A model generated the notes under the pieces. It ran no database searches. It was not told the origin of the DNA and saw only the letters and a program-made list of their open reading frames with translations. The position numbers and the translations under genes are program-made. Source: Verrucomicrobiota bacterium (GTDB lineage: Bacteria; Verrucomicrobiota; Kiritimatiellia; UBA8416; JABMPJ01). Taken from it: 62,771 bases of DNA. Shown here one piece after another: positions 16,081-25,839 of the stretch. Where the stretch lies: NCBI GenBank assembly GCA_018648805.1, contig JABGQM010000027.1, forward strand, positions 1 to 62,771, read 5' to 3'. Numbering within the stretch: the stretch's first letter is position 1; every line of letters starts with the position of its first letter.

Positions 16081-19000
16081 CTACACAATCTTGAAGGTCC
16101 GGATTTCAAAAGGTTTCATCGGAATCTCAACGGCGGGACCGGCCGGTGCGGCAAGCTCGTTCCATTCAAGCAGGTCAGTCTCGACCAAGCGGGCATCGCC
16201 GTCAGCCAGTGTCACCGTGGCCGTGGTGTCGCATCCGAGCCGCTCCACCAGGCGAACAACCAGGCATTCCGCCTTCTCCGCCTTCTTCAGCACTTCGAGG
16301 CCCACCCCGTCACCACTGACCTGCACCGGCACGCTGACATTGTCCTGCCGGTAACCGGTAAAGCGCGCGGGCGGCTGGTTCAGCTGCGCCGCCTCGGTCT
16401 GCACATCGGAGGCCATCAAGCCGCCCTGATGTGGTAGCAGGCTGTAGGTGAACTCCTGGTGGCCCAGATCTGCCTCGGGATCGGGATAGGTGGGTGACCG
16501 CAAGAGGTTGAGATCGAGCACGTTCTCCAGCACCTTGTAGCCGTACTTGCAGTCATTGAGCAGTGCCACCCCGTAACCGTTGTCCGAGAGGTCGGCATAC
16601 TTGTGGGCGGCCACCTCGAAGCGGGCCATATCCCAGCTGAGGTTGCGATGGGTGTTGCGCCGGGCATAACCGTACTGAATATCGAAGCTAGCCTGATCGG
16701 TACGGATCGTGGTCGGGAAGGCCACCCGCAGCATGCGGTGGCGCTCCTGCCAATCGACTTCAGTCACGAAGTCGAGGCGCTTGCTGTTCGCATCGAGAAA
16801 GACCTTCTGGGTGAGCGTCGACACACCAATCTTAAGCTCGAAACGCACTCCCTGCCGTACAGCCCCCTTACCCAAAGAGGCGTGGGCGGAAGCCTGGGCC
16901 GTTTCCAGCGCCTGATCTTCGTAGAAGATATCCACATCCCAGGCATCCCAGGCGTTGGGCCGATCTTCGTATAGCGTAATGACGTTGCCCGTGCCACTAA
17001 GCACCTCTTTGCCCGCCTCTTTGTCGAAGGCCTTAAGGAGCTCCCCGTTTTCGGCAAACTCATAGCGGATCAGGTCGTTCTCCAGGACAAGGTCCGTGCT
17101 CGCCTCGGCAGGGGTTGTGTCATCACTGCGGGTGAGCGTAACCACTCCCTGAGCGGGAATCTCCACCAACGCGCTGACGGTGCCATCGGCCTCCGTCTGT
17201 ATGGCGGCACCCGCGGCGCCGGCCCATCCTTCAGGCAGCGTGACGGCCTGGGTGAAGGGGATATTGAGTGTATTCACCAGCACCAGGCTCTGCTCGTCCT
17301 CCGCGAAGAGTCTGGCCGCAGTCTCCTTCTGAATGCGGGCACAGGCGGCGAGGCACTCGGCATATTCGCGCTCTGCCACTTCATAGACCATGTTGATGCT
17401 GGAGCCGGGGATGATGTCGTGGAATTGGTTGAGCAGAAGAACCTTCCAAAGCCCGTCCAACTCCTCCCGCGGGTAGCTTGCAAGATCACCGCAGGCGAGC
17501 AGATACTCGGTCTCGCGCAACGCCTGCTCGAGCATCCGGTTACCCCGCTTGGTACGGCTCTGGGTGGTGAGAGTGCCACGGTGAAGCTCAAGATAGAGCT
17601 CGCCGCTCCAGGTCGGCATCTCATCCGCATGCTTGGCAATCCGTTCGAAGAAAGCATCCGCCCGGTCGAATTTGATCTTCGGCGTTCCCTCAAGATCCTG
17701 CTGGCGCAGACCCCGCTCAAGGATCTCCTCCTTCGGGCCGCCCCCGCCATCACCAATACCGAAGAGCACCATCATCTCATCGAGAACCTCCTTCTCCTGG
17801 AAGTTTGCCTCAGCTCTGACCATCGCCTTCGGATTAAACAGGGAGTTGTACGTGTTCTCCGGCGGGAAGTGGGTGAGGACCGTGGATCCGTCGATCCCGC
17901 ACCAATTGAACGTGGTATGCGGAAACTTATTGAACTGGGACCAGCTCATCTTCTGGGTCAGGAAGTAGTCGACACCGGCCCGCTTCATCATCTGCGGCAG
18001 GGAGGCGGAATAGCCGAAGACATCCGGAATCCAGAGGTTCTTGACGTCGAAGTCGAACTCATCCTTGAAGAAGTTTTTGCCGTGGATGAACTGACGCACC
18101 AGGGATTCACCGCTGGTCACATTGCAGTCGGCTTCGACCCACATCCCGCCTTGAGGCTCCCATGTGCCCGCTTTGACCGCCTGTTTGATCTTCTCATAGA
18201 GCGCGGGGTAGTGCTTCTTGACCATGGCGTAGTGGGCCGGCTGGGAGGCACCGAAGACATAGCCCGGGTACCGCTCAATCAGGTCAATCTGGCTGGCATA
18301 GGTGCGCGCGCTCTTGCGGATCGTTTCACGCACCGGCCAGAGCCAGCCCGTATCAATATGGGCGTGACCGACGCTCGTGGCGGTAATGGCCGAGGCGTTG
18401 GCCTGCTTCTCCAGCAGGGGACGCAGGACCTCGCGACAGGCCGAAGCGTTCGCGGTATCATCCGCAAACACCTCCACCACCTTGCTGAGACCGCGTAGAA
18501 TGCGAATGGCCCGGGTGCTATCCTCGGGCAGGGCACTGTAGAGATTGAAGAGCACAAAAAGGTCGTGGCTAAGCGCCATGAGCTCTGGCTCGAAGACCGC
18601 CAAGCGGATCTTGTTGACCGTGCCTGTGTACCAGCCGTGGCGCTTGGGGCTATTCCGGGGCGGATCCTGCTCCTTGCTAATACCGAAGAGACTGTTGGCC
18701 GCCGCCTCCACCCAGAGGGAGACCTCCTCACCCCCGACAGCGCTGTCGAAGAGGGGAAAGATATCCCTGCCGCCCGCCGTCACAAAAACACTGCCATTGG
18801 TCACGCCCTGCAGGGGGACCCCCTCACCGCTGAAGACCAGCCCCTCGCCATTGAAGTCGAGCTGGGCCACCACCTTCTTGCCGGCCCATGCGGCGGGAAC
18901 CGTGCCCTTGAGCGAGAACCAGGCGCTCTCCCAGGCGTCGCCCCACGTCGCGCCCTCTTTGATCGGCTTGTACTCAAGCTCAAGACGCTTATCGAAGTAG

Positions 19001-19128
19001 ACCGGCTCCACCGAGTGTCCAAAGGTGGCATCCAATTCAATCGTGTCGCTGAGTACCTTTTCGCCAAGGCGCTTCATAAACTTTTCAACGCGGGTCGTGT
19101 ATAGCTTTCGGCGGTTATCGCAAATCAT
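16081..19128 (-). CDS. GH38 alpha-mannosidase
   Basis: 1015 residues, the usual length for class II alpha-mannosidase-like enzymes. After an N-terminal beta domain (1-240) come the GH38 Zn2+ motif 'GHAHIDTGWLWP' (His255, Asp259) and the nucleophile Asp369 in 'IPDVFGYSASLPQ'. A three-helix bundle with 'QFHDIIPGSSINMV' follows, then large beta domains. It removes alpha-mannosyl residues with retention. The ATG at 19128 follows AAGGAGAGCACC. No signal peptide is apparent. The gene is in the long minus-strand run; 99 bp with REP-like repeats separates it from the next gene. Confidence 0.92.
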   Translation of the reverse strand: MICDNRRKLYTTRVEKFMKRLGEKVLSDTIELDATFGHSVEPVYFDKRLELEYKPIKEGATWGDAWESAWFSLKGTVPAAWAGKKVVAQLDFNGEGLVFSGEGVPLQGVTNGSVFVTAGGRDIFPLFDSAVGGEEVSLWVEAAANSLFGISKEQDPPRNSPKRHGWYTGTVNKIRLAVFEPELMALSHDLFVLFNLYSALPEDSTRAIRILRGLSKVVEVFADDTANASACREVLRPLLEKQANASAITATSVGHAHIDTGWLWPVRETIRKSARTYASQIDLIERYPGYVFGASQPAHYAMVKKHYPALYEKIKQAVKAGTWEPQGGMWVEADCNVTSGESLVRQFIHGKNFFKDEFDFDVKNLWIPDVFGYSASLPQMMKRAGVDYFLTQKMSWSQFNKFPHTTFNWCGIDGSTVLTHFPPENTYNSLFNPKAMVRAEANFQEKEVLDEMMVLFGIGDGGGGPKEEILERGLRQQDLEGTPKIKFDRADAFFERIAKHADEMPTWSGELYLELHRGTLTTQSRTKRGNRMLEQALRETEYLLACGDLASYPREELDGLWKVLLLNQFHDIIPGSSINMVYEVAEREYAECLAACARIQKETAARLFAEDEQSLVLVNTLNIPFTQAVTLPEGWAGAAGAAIQTEADGTVSALVEIPAQGVVTLTRSDDTTPAEASTDLVLENDLIRYEFAENGELLKAFDKEAGKEVLSGTGNVITLYEDRPNAWDAWDVDIFYEDQALETAQASAHASLGKGAVRQGVRFELKIGVSTLTQKVFLDANSKRLDFVTEVDWQERHRMLRVAFPTTIRTDQASFDIQYGYARRNTHRNLSWDMARFEVAAHKYADLSDNGYGVALLNDCKYGYKVLENVLDLNLLRSPTYPDPEADLGHQEFTYSLLPHQGGLMASDVQTEAAQLNQPPARFTGYRQDNVSVPVQVSGDGVGLEVLKKAEKAECLVVRLVERLGCDTTATVTLADGDARLVETDLLEWNELAAPAGPAVEIPMKPFEIRTFKIV

Positions 19129-19217
19129 GGTGCTCTCCTTAGTGATATAAACGTTCTGGACCCGTTGTCAGGATAGACTCCCTTTTCGTTCTCGAGCAGG
19201 GGGTCACCGACAGAAAA

Positions 19218-21131
19218 TCAGCCACCACTCTGCCGATAGTTGCCCGGTTTTGCAAGCAACTCGCGCAGCTCGTCGAGATGGTTCTCATAGACCCCACGCG
19301 GTGTGGTCGCATGCTTGCAGGCGATGCTTGCCGCCCGCCCCACAACGACGCCCACCATGCCGAGCGTATTCATCACGCGAATCGTGCCAAGCGCCTCATG
19401 AGTGCAGGAGATATCCCGACCCGCCATGAAAAGGTTGTCGATGTTGCGCGAGAAGAACGACCGATACGGGAACAAGTACCCCTTCTTCGGATCATGCTTG
19501 CCGCGCATTTCTCCACACAGTCCTGGACGTGGAGATTCGGCCCATTTGCCTTTAGAATCGTCGACATGCCCATCGAAGTGCGCGCGCGAGATGAATGGAT
19601 TGTCCGGGTTCTCCCTCGCCCACAGAGGCAGTGGCAAATGAAGGTCGATTCCCCACGTGGCTGGCACGCAGGCATCTGGAAAATCGCGTTCCCCGTAAAT
19701 GTCATTCTCGCTTACAACAACGTCACCAAGCAACTGCAGCGTTTCCCGCGGCCCGCCAATACAGGCCATCCAGTAGAGCTCTGCCGTAGCGTGCGGGTTG
19801 TCCCTCTCGTATAGATGCGCGTAGGCACCGTGGTTCTTCATGGCATTAAACGCACCGAACGCGGCACGCATATTGTGATCGCGTATTGCCTCCAGGTCAT
19901 TCAAAGGGTGCTTATCGAAACCACTCTCCCAGTACCATTGCCCTGTATAGCCTTTCTTTGCCGGTGAGAAGAACAAGGGATGATCCAACTGGATCTTCGC
20001 TACCTCACCATCCTTGTTCAGCCAGGGACCATCGCCGGGATACGGAAACGCCTTCTCAGTCAGCTGAAGCGCCCACGGAGTTTCGGGAAATTCGACTTCA
20101 TGGTCAGTCCATCTCCATTGCCAGTAGTTGGTCATCCCCATCCTGTCACCGGGTTCCATGCGGTAGTCGGCGCCGGCCTTCAGACCCACAGTCCCATGCC
20201 CGGTAGCATCAACAAAGAAACGCGCAGCAAGCCGCTGCCTCTGCTTGCCATGCGAACTCATAGCCCACACAGCGGTGATCCGACTGTTCTCCGTCTCGAC
20301 AGAGTAGACGTAATTGTCGAGAAGCAGCTCCAGATTGGGCTCCGCATCAATGACCTTGCGACGGGCAGCCTCTACGGCCTCGAACGGTTCCGGCGTTGCC
20401 TGATCGCCTTGCATCTCGGGAGCTATCTCCTGGACGATCTGCCCAAGGTCAGGATAACGGCCCGGAGGAAAGTTTCCGCACGGGTCCACAAGCACTTCAG
20501 AAGATCCGTTTCCGCCAAGGACAGAACGGTCATGCAGCAATGCGACCTTGAGCCCTGCACGTGCGGCCGCAACAGCAGCCGAACATCCGGCGAGCCCGCC
20601 GCCGGCAACCACGAGGTCAACGTCGCTGTCCGGCCGGTCTTCAACCTGCCCACAACGCCGCCGCCATTCATTCATAGGCTCTGAGCTATTGTCAGGAACC
20701 GCGTTCTCGTCTTGCGTGAAGAAGATGGCATCACAGCGGCCATTGAAACCGGTCAGGTCAATAAGCGAGAGCTCGACCGGCCCTGAACCGACTTCAACCG
20801 CCCCACCCGATTCCCATTCCCATTCGCCTGATCCCGCACCGAAAGTCTGCTCGAGTTCCTGTCCGTTGACTGAGAGTCTAAACTGCCCCGGCGCTTCCCA
20901 GTCACCGGGCACCCAGTTCTTTGCACGCACCCAGACGTGCCAATGGCCCGTTGCAGGGAGTGTCACCGTGGTCTTAGCAGGAGCTACAGGTTTACCGAGT
21001 CCATGCGCGTTCAGGTACGCCGACCCCATGCTATAAATGAACTGGGTATCCAATATCCACCCGCCAAAGTCCTCAAACGACTCCGCCTCGATCAGTATGC
21101 CGTCCGCTTCAATACCTGTATCAGCCGTCAT
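19218..21131 (-). CDS. FAD-dependent oxidoreductase with N-terminal jelly-roll-like domain
   Basis: 637 residues. Residues 1-145 form a beta-rich, carbohydrate-binding-like domain ('GHWHVWVRAKNWVPG', 'GGAVEVGSGPVELSLIDL'). The rest is an FAD_oxidored (PF12831-type) enzyme with a dinucleotide-binding 'DLVVAGGGLAGCSAAVAAAR' at about 170, 'FFVDATGHGTVG' and a C-terminal 'NLFMAGRDISCTHEALG'. Such proteins are common next to sulfatases and glycosidases in PVC and Bacteroidota genomes. They are often mislabelled xanthan lyase, and their reaction is not established. Oxidation of a sugar hydroxyl is likely. No signal peptide. Confidence 0.78.
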   Translation of the reverse strand: MTADTGIEADGILIEAESFEDFGGWILDTQFIYSMGSAYLNAHGLGKPVAPAKTTVTLPATGHWHVWVRAKNWVPGDWEAPGQFRLSVNGQELEQTFGAGSGEWEWESGGAVEVGSGPVELSLIDLTGFNGRCDAIFFTQDENAVPDNSSEPMNEWRRRCGQVEDRPDSDVDLVVAGGGLAGCSAAVAAARAGLKVALLHDRSVLGGNGSSEVLVDPCGNFPPGRYPDLGQIVQEIAPEMQGDQATPEPFEAVEAARRKVIDAEPNLELLLDNYVYSVETENSRITAVWAMSSHGKQRQRLAARFFVDATGHGTVGLKAGADYRMEPGDRMGMTNYWQWRWTDHEVEFPETPWALQLTEKAFPYPGDGPWLNKDGEVAKIQLDHPLFFSPAKKGYTGQWYWESGFDKHPLNDLEAIRDHNMRAAFGAFNAMKNHGAYAHLYERDNPHATAELYWMACIGGPRETLQLLGDVVVSENDIYGERDFPDACVPATWGIDLHLPLPLWARENPDNPFISRAHFDGHVDDSKGKWAESPRPGLCGEMRGKHDPKKGYLFPYRSFFSRNIDNLFMAGRDISCTHEALGTIRVMNTLGMVGVVVGRAASIACKHATTPRGVYENHLDELRELLAKPGNYRQSGG

Positions 21132-21190
21132 TCCATGCTCCTTTTCGACTCGCTCGCCCTGTCACAAGTTTCCCGTCTGCCGTCTCTATA

Positions 21191-22453
21191 CTATTCGGCC
21201 TGGAGTGGGTCAGTAGCCGGGGTGATTGAGACTGCCTGATCCTTGTCCAGCGAGAGCGTGATGCCCCCCTCCACCACCTCGACGTCCCCAAGCGGCTCAG
21301 CACCCTCGGGGGTCAGCCGGGCAAGCGTCACCTTCGCTACGCCCTGCCAGTCGGCCGGGAGTGGCCACGGCCTGCTTTCATACCCGTCGCGGCTGTAGGC
21401 GATGAGCGTCGGGGTCTCGCACCAGAGGGCCGGCATGCAGATATCCGTTCCGTCCAGCATAGATGCGGAATCTTCCGTGCCCTCAGGGCTGTTCTGGTAG
21501 TACCAGGGCACAAACATGAGGTAGAATTCCTCCCTGAACTTCTCGTGAAGCCCGCCTTCCTGATCAAACCCGGGATGCTTTGCATCCTCCATCGGGTTTC
21601 CGCAATAGAGCGCGTCCGGCAGGTCTGCGACGGCGCTGCTGCCATGCCATGCCCAAGCCTGTAGGCCCACGAAATAGTCGCCCCGGAGCCCATCGACCCA
21701 TTCGGAGGTGACATCTATGTCGCGGTCCCGCCAGTAGCGAAAGAGCTTGCGCTGAGTAGCGAGCTCTTCATCTTTCGTGTAGCCCAGGTATGGACTGATC
21801 AACTGCCCCCGGCCGGGTCCCGGACGTTCACCCAGAAAGGCATCAATATGGACCGTCCCGCCCTCAGTGAGTTCCGGAATCATATCGATAATCCCATCAA
21901 TACGTTTCTGCGCCAGGCCGGTCTTCCATTCCTGCGTATAGCTCATCTGGTAGGAGGCCATGCCGCCCCATTCCTTGCCCTTGATGACGTTGCCGTCCAC
22001 GTCCTTGGCAATGATGTCCTTCGCGACATACTCATCCCATAGCGGACTGTCGAGATAGGCATCCATCATGTTGAGGTGCAGGCTGACGGTGGCGTTGTAT
22101 TGCCGCGCCTCGCGGATCAGCCAGCGCAGGCTCTCCAGCGCGGTCTTATCGCCATCGCGCTTGAGATGGCGGTTGACCTCGCTCCAGTCGGGGTACTTGG
22201 AGTCGTGGCCTTCGTGGTGCCAGCCGACGAGATAGTTAACCTGCGGTACGCCCAGGGTCAGGTTATAGATCGTGCGCGTCATAGCCAAAGTCTGTTCAAA
22301 AGTCTGATAGACCTTATCGACCGCACCGTCCCCGCCACGTGTGCAAGTCATCGTCAGGAACACAAGACTCTGGTGGTATGGGAGTATGTAGGGCCGCTCC
22401 GGTTGCATGGTCTTGGTGTAGTCGTAGTAGTCGCCGGATGGTCCGTTGTTCAT
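21191..22453 (-). CDS. GH101-like TIM-barrel protein, paralog A
   Basis: 420 residues. The N-terminus 'PSGDYYDYTKTMQPERP' is shared with a second copy at 29.3 kb. The barrel carries 'YLVGWHHEGHDSKYPDWSEV', then 'VSLHLNMMDAYLDSPLWDE', and later 'HIDAF' and 'DICMPALWCETPTLIAYSRDG'. The 'GW--EGHDS-YPD' and 'H-N--D' layout resembles the catalytic barrel of GH101 endo-alpha-N-acetylgalactosaminidases, but without their accessory domains or signal peptide. The role on Gal-GalNAc-type or related linkages is an inference from that resemblance. It lies between the heparinase-like and FAD oxidoreductase genes. Confidence 0.6.
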   Translation of the reverse strand: MNNGPSGDYYDYTKTMQPERPYILPYHQSLVFLTMTCTRGGDGAVDKVYQTFEQTLAMTRTIYNLTLGVPQVNYLVGWHHEGHDSKYPDWSEVNRHLKRDGDKTALESLRWLIREARQYNATVSLHLNMMDAYLDSPLWDEYVAKDIIAKDVDGNVIKGKEWGGMASYQMSYTQEWKTGLAQKRIDGIIDMIPELTEGGTVHIDAFLGERPGPGRGQLISPYLGYTKDEELATQRKLFRYWRDRDIDVTSEWVDGLRGDYFVGLQAWAWHGSSAVADLPDALYCGNPMEDAKHPGFDQEGGLHEKFREEFYLMFVPWYYQNSPEGTEDSASMLDGTDICMPALWCETPTLIAYSRDGYESRPWPLPADWQGVAKVTLARLTPEGAEPLGDVEVVEGGITLSLDKDQAVSITPATDPLQAE

Positions 22454-22496
22454 TAGAAAACCCTCTTTACACAGTTTATCATGCGTGTTCTCTCCT

Positions 22497-24449
22497 CTAC
22501 ATCTTTAGCTTCAGCTCGCGCGTCACCCGGACGGTACGTTGGTAGCCATCGGCGCCGCTCACCTTGATGACCAATACCCCGCCCTTGTCCTTACGGAGTT
22601 CAAGCCCCAGCTTCTCGCTGCCGGGATTGAGCGCCGTCACCTGCAGACTGTTATGAGAAGCGCCCTTGCTGATCCAGCGGAAGATCTGCGTCTGCCTGCC
22701 CGGCGCGGTAGGCATGCCGCGGGATTCCTGCATCACGCCCCCGCCAAGGGTGGCAAAGGTCATCATCAACTGCTCTTCGCCACGCTTCAGGGATACCCAG
22801 TCCGATCCACGAGTGGTGTCAGCATAAGTATGAAAGCGCGACTCCATCCTGTGTCCAGGGGCCGCATCGATGACCAGCCAGTATCGGTTCTCAACCATCA
22901 GGAAGAGGCGCCCGATGAACCCCCTTCGCCATTGCGGCAAATAGATGTTGGAACCGTCGATACGGATGCCAAGAAGGCCGGTCTCACTCACGACCTCGGT
23001 CACATCACAAACGGCATTCTCACGACAGCCGAGGCCGTCGACAAAGAGGGTGCTCTTGGCGGCCGCGCTGCGGCCATAGAGGTGATGGCCAAACCCGGTA
23101 AAGGTCACAGAATTGTAGCCGCCGCCGGCCTGGTCAACGATCATCCGCTCACCATTGACCATGCACTTGAAGGCCAGGAGATCGAGGTGACCGTGTCCGG
23201 TAATCTGACTCGAGCCGCCACGGGCAGCGAGTCGCAGCGTCGGAAACGCGGAGTCATCCGCCAGTGCCGCCCAGCCCAGCCCCTTGTAGACCCGGGCGAC
23301 AGGATACTTTTGCTGCGTATGGGTCTCCCTCAATGTCGCCATCTCCGCTGCTATAGGAATGACATCCGCCGCATAGAGGTTGTCCCCTATGGCCACACGC
23401 GATAGCCGCCGCCTCTCCTTCGGAGCGGCGCCACCTCGCTCCCGCAGGTAGGCGGCGGCCCGCAGCGCCGCCTCGGGCTGGTTGAGCCGCTTGGCCAGCA
23501 TGAAGAACATACCGGTCGGGTGCCAGCCGTCGTTATCGCCAAAGGTGATGCCGGTAAAATCGAGGGGGAAGTGCAGGGACATACCCAGCTCTTTGATCTT
23601 GAAGGCCGGGTGCTCCTGACCGGTCGCCTGTTCCCAACTCAACAGGTAGCGCACCGCATAATGCATGCCGTAGTTCCAGTAGCCGGTACCCTCATGGCAG
23701 CCACCACCATTCTTGATATACGATTTGAAATACTCTCCCAGCGACTTCTCCACAAAAGGAATAATCTCCCGGCACTCAGGACGGTCGTCGTAGAACGCCA
23801 AGGCCATCATGCCCATACCGCCGGCACAGACCCCGTTCCAGTTGGACCATTGCTTATTGGCCCACCAGGGAGGATGCTCCACGCACCGGAGCGCTTCTTT
23901 CAGGTAGAAGCGGTCGAGCACGTCGAAGAAGACTTTCTGCTCCTCGGGGGTGATGTCCGGACGAAAGAGGTCGTACATGAGCGCGATATCGGCGGCATGC
24001 TCCCCATAGCTCAGACAGAAGAACATCTGCCTGTCATGCGGCATGCTCGGGTTCGCTTCACAACTGACCTGGTTCCAAGTCAGCAAATTGCCCAGATGCC
24101 GGATGGCGGCCGCACGGTACTTGGGCTCGTGGGTCAACACCCAGGCTGAAGTGAGGCACTGCAGATGACTGGCGATAGCCCGCGTCCCCTGCTGGTTGCT
24201 GCGTGCCTCCCCCGGAGCGATGGGCTTGGCCTCGACCAGCCAGTCCGCGTCTTCCAGTATACGCTTCGCCTCGCTCTGCATGTAGGGGGTATGCAGCTTG
24301 TCTTTGAGATTGAGCGCCGTATCTTCACTCACCCACAGCCGGGGAGATGCTTTGAGCTTGAGTGCCGCCTCGCCGGCACCTGAAGCCCCCGTCGCGAGCC
24401 CTGCCACCACTACTAGAAACCCAAGCCATACACATGAACGCGTCATCAT
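22497..24449 (-). CDS. Heparinase II/III-like polysaccharide lyase
   Basis: 650 residues with a clear Sec signal peptide (about 1-25, ending near 'ATGASGAG'), one of the few exported proteins in the cluster. The all-alpha toroid shows 'NKQWSNWNGVCAGGMGMMAL' and 'CHEGTGYWNYGMHYAV' (candidate catalytic Asn, Tyr, His). The C-terminal beta-sandwich has 'GGSSQITGHGHLDLLAF', the conserved Hep_II/III metal-binding His region. Such lyases cleave uronic-acid-containing glycans by beta-elimination, but family members vary (alginate, heparin, exo-acting), so the substrate is open. The ATG overlaps the stop of the GH20 gene (ATGA), so the two are translationally coupled. Confidence 0.82.
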   Translation of the reverse strand: MMTRSCVWLGFLVVVAGLATGASGAGEAALKLKASPRLWVSEDTALNLKDKLHTPYMQSEAKRILEDADWLVEAKPIAPGEARSNQQGTRAIASHLQCLTSAWVLTHEPKYRAAAIRHLGNLLTWNQVSCEANPSMPHDRQMFFCLSYGEHAADIALMYDLFRPDITPEEQKVFFDVLDRFYLKEALRCVEHPPWWANKQWSNWNGVCAGGMGMMALAFYDDRPECREIIPFVEKSLGEYFKSYIKNGGGCHEGTGYWNYGMHYAVRYLLSWEQATGQEHPAFKIKELGMSLHFPLDFTGITFGDNDGWHPTGMFFMLAKRLNQPEAALRAAAYLRERGGAAPKERRRLSRVAIGDNLYAADVIPIAAEMATLRETHTQQKYPVARVYKGLGWAALADDSAFPTLRLAARGGSSQITGHGHLDLLAFKCMVNGERMIVDQAGGGYNSVTFTGFGHHLYGRSAAAKSTLFVDGLGCRENAVCDVTEVVSETGLLGIRIDGSNIYLPQWRRGFIGRLFLMVENRYWLVIDAAPGHRMESRFHTYADTTRGSDWVSLKRGEEQLMMTFATLGGGVMQESRGMPTAPGRQTQIFRWISKGASHNSLQVTALNPGSEKLGLELRKDKGGVLVIKVSGADGYQRTVRVTRELKLKM

Positions 24450-25834
24450 TTCCCCTTTGGGGTCTGGTTTGACTGTTTGGTTGTCTCCGTCAGGCAGTGC
24501 AGTTCTTCCCGCAGCGGGTCGATGCGCGTGGCCAGGTATTCCTCAATCCAGACCGCCTCGATCAGTCCGGCAAAACAGCTGCGTACCTCGTCGGCCACGC
24601 CATCGGCCTGATTCACAACCGCCTCAAGATCTCCCAGCCAATGCAATCCAAGTTTAGGGTTGCGCGCACTCGTGCGGCGTGAGTCAATCCTACCCAGCAC
24701 CATCATCTGCCGGGTTCCCTGAACACACTCCCAGCCGCGACGGCGGATATCCGCCAGTTTTTGCATGGCCGTTCTGCACGCTTCGAAGCGTTCCTTCTCG
24801 CCAACCGATGCCAACGCCTCGACGCAGGCATCCACTCCTCCCTCAGGCGCCTGCCCATCATGCAGGATCACGGCCACCATCAGCATCGACTCCAAACTGG
24901 AATCGATGGGATTGCACTGCACCGTGTCCACCGCATACCGGCTCCAGGCGGTGGCTACGACACCCACGAATTTGAATTTCGGCGCGACCGATCCCCAAGC
25001 AAGGGCATTCTCCACGTGCAGAGGTACATCGGGCACATCGGCATCGTAGCCCTCAGCGCCTTTATAGGCCGCCCCACCCCATAGAGTGAAGCCATGCTCA
25101 CTGAAGCGATCAATAATATCGCTGTTACAATGCTTACCCGCAGCAGCAGGATCCCCGCCGTAGACCCACGGCATAAGATCACTCTTTTTCGCCAGCGACG
25201 TGAGCGCCGCGCTATCCCACTCAATCATCATATCGTGCCAGAGAATCGGACGCACATGGCGCGCGTTCAGGTTGTCCAGAATCGGCTCGACGTGGTGCAA
25301 ATAGAGGGCCCCTTTGCCATGCGCCTCGACGAAGGCCTTGGTCTCGGGATTCTGACCAAAGGTCCGGGCCTCGTCACCGCCCAGATGAAAATGCTTCACG
25401 TCGGGCATGAGCTTGAGCACGTCATCGACCATGTTCTGAATCAGCTCCCGTGCACCGGGAGCCAGCGGGTTGAGCCCTGATTCATTGTCAGCCACTTCGC
25501 GCAGCTCCTCGTAGCCCGGCACGCTGAGCGGGTTTTCCATGTGCCCGAGACACTGCACCAGTGGAATCAGTTCAAGGCCCAGCTCACGCGCTGTTTCACA
25601 GAATCGCTTGATGTCTTCCGACGTGTATGCCGTTGGACTTCTGAAACGTTCATCCACGGTCCAGGGGAAGGAATCCTCCCACTCAACCAGGACTACATTG
25701 TAGCGCGCAGCCGCGAATACCTTGAGCAGTTCAACCATGCGCTCAGCCGTCGGCGGCACGCCCTTCAAGTCCAGGTGCACGCCCCGCCTCGGGATAACGG
25801 GTTCTTCTCTTTGAAAAATGCTCTGCATGGTCAT
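24446..25834 (-). CDS. GH20-type beta-N-acetylhexosaminidase
   Basis: 462 residues. The TIM barrel begins directly at 'RGVHLDLKGVPPTAERM' and includes 'LIPLVQCLGHME' and the catalytic Asp154-Glu155 in 'FHLGGDEART'. It has the short form without the usual N-terminal GH20b domain, like the hexosaminidase D group. No signal peptide, so it removes GlcNAc or GalNAc inside the cell. The start ATG has GAGGAA 8 bp upstream. It is 5 bp from the alpha/beta hydrolase upstream and overlaps the lyase downstream. Confidence 0.8.
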   Translation of the reverse strand: MTMQSIFQREEPVIPRRGVHLDLKGVPPTAERMVELLKVFAAARYNVVLVEWEDSFPWTVDERFRSPTAYTSEDIKRFCETARELGLELIPLVQCLGHMENPLSVPGYEELREVADNESGLNPLAPGARELIQNMVDDVLKLMPDVKHFHLGGDEARTFGQNPETKAFVEAHGKGALYLHHVEPILDNLNARHVRPILWHDMMIEWDSAALTSLAKKSDLMPWVYGGDPAAAGKHCNSDIIDRFSEHGFTLWGGAAYKGAEGYDADVPDVPLHVENALAWGSVAPKFKFVGVVATAWSRYAVDTVQCNPIDSSLESMLMVAVILHDGQAPEGGVDACVEALASVGEKERFEACRTAMQKLADIRRRGWECVQGTRQMMVLGRIDSRRTSARNPKLGLHWLGDLEAVVNQADGVADEVRSCFAGLIEAVWIEEYLATRIDPLREELHCLTETTKQSNQTPKGK

Positions 25835-25839
25835 CTCAG

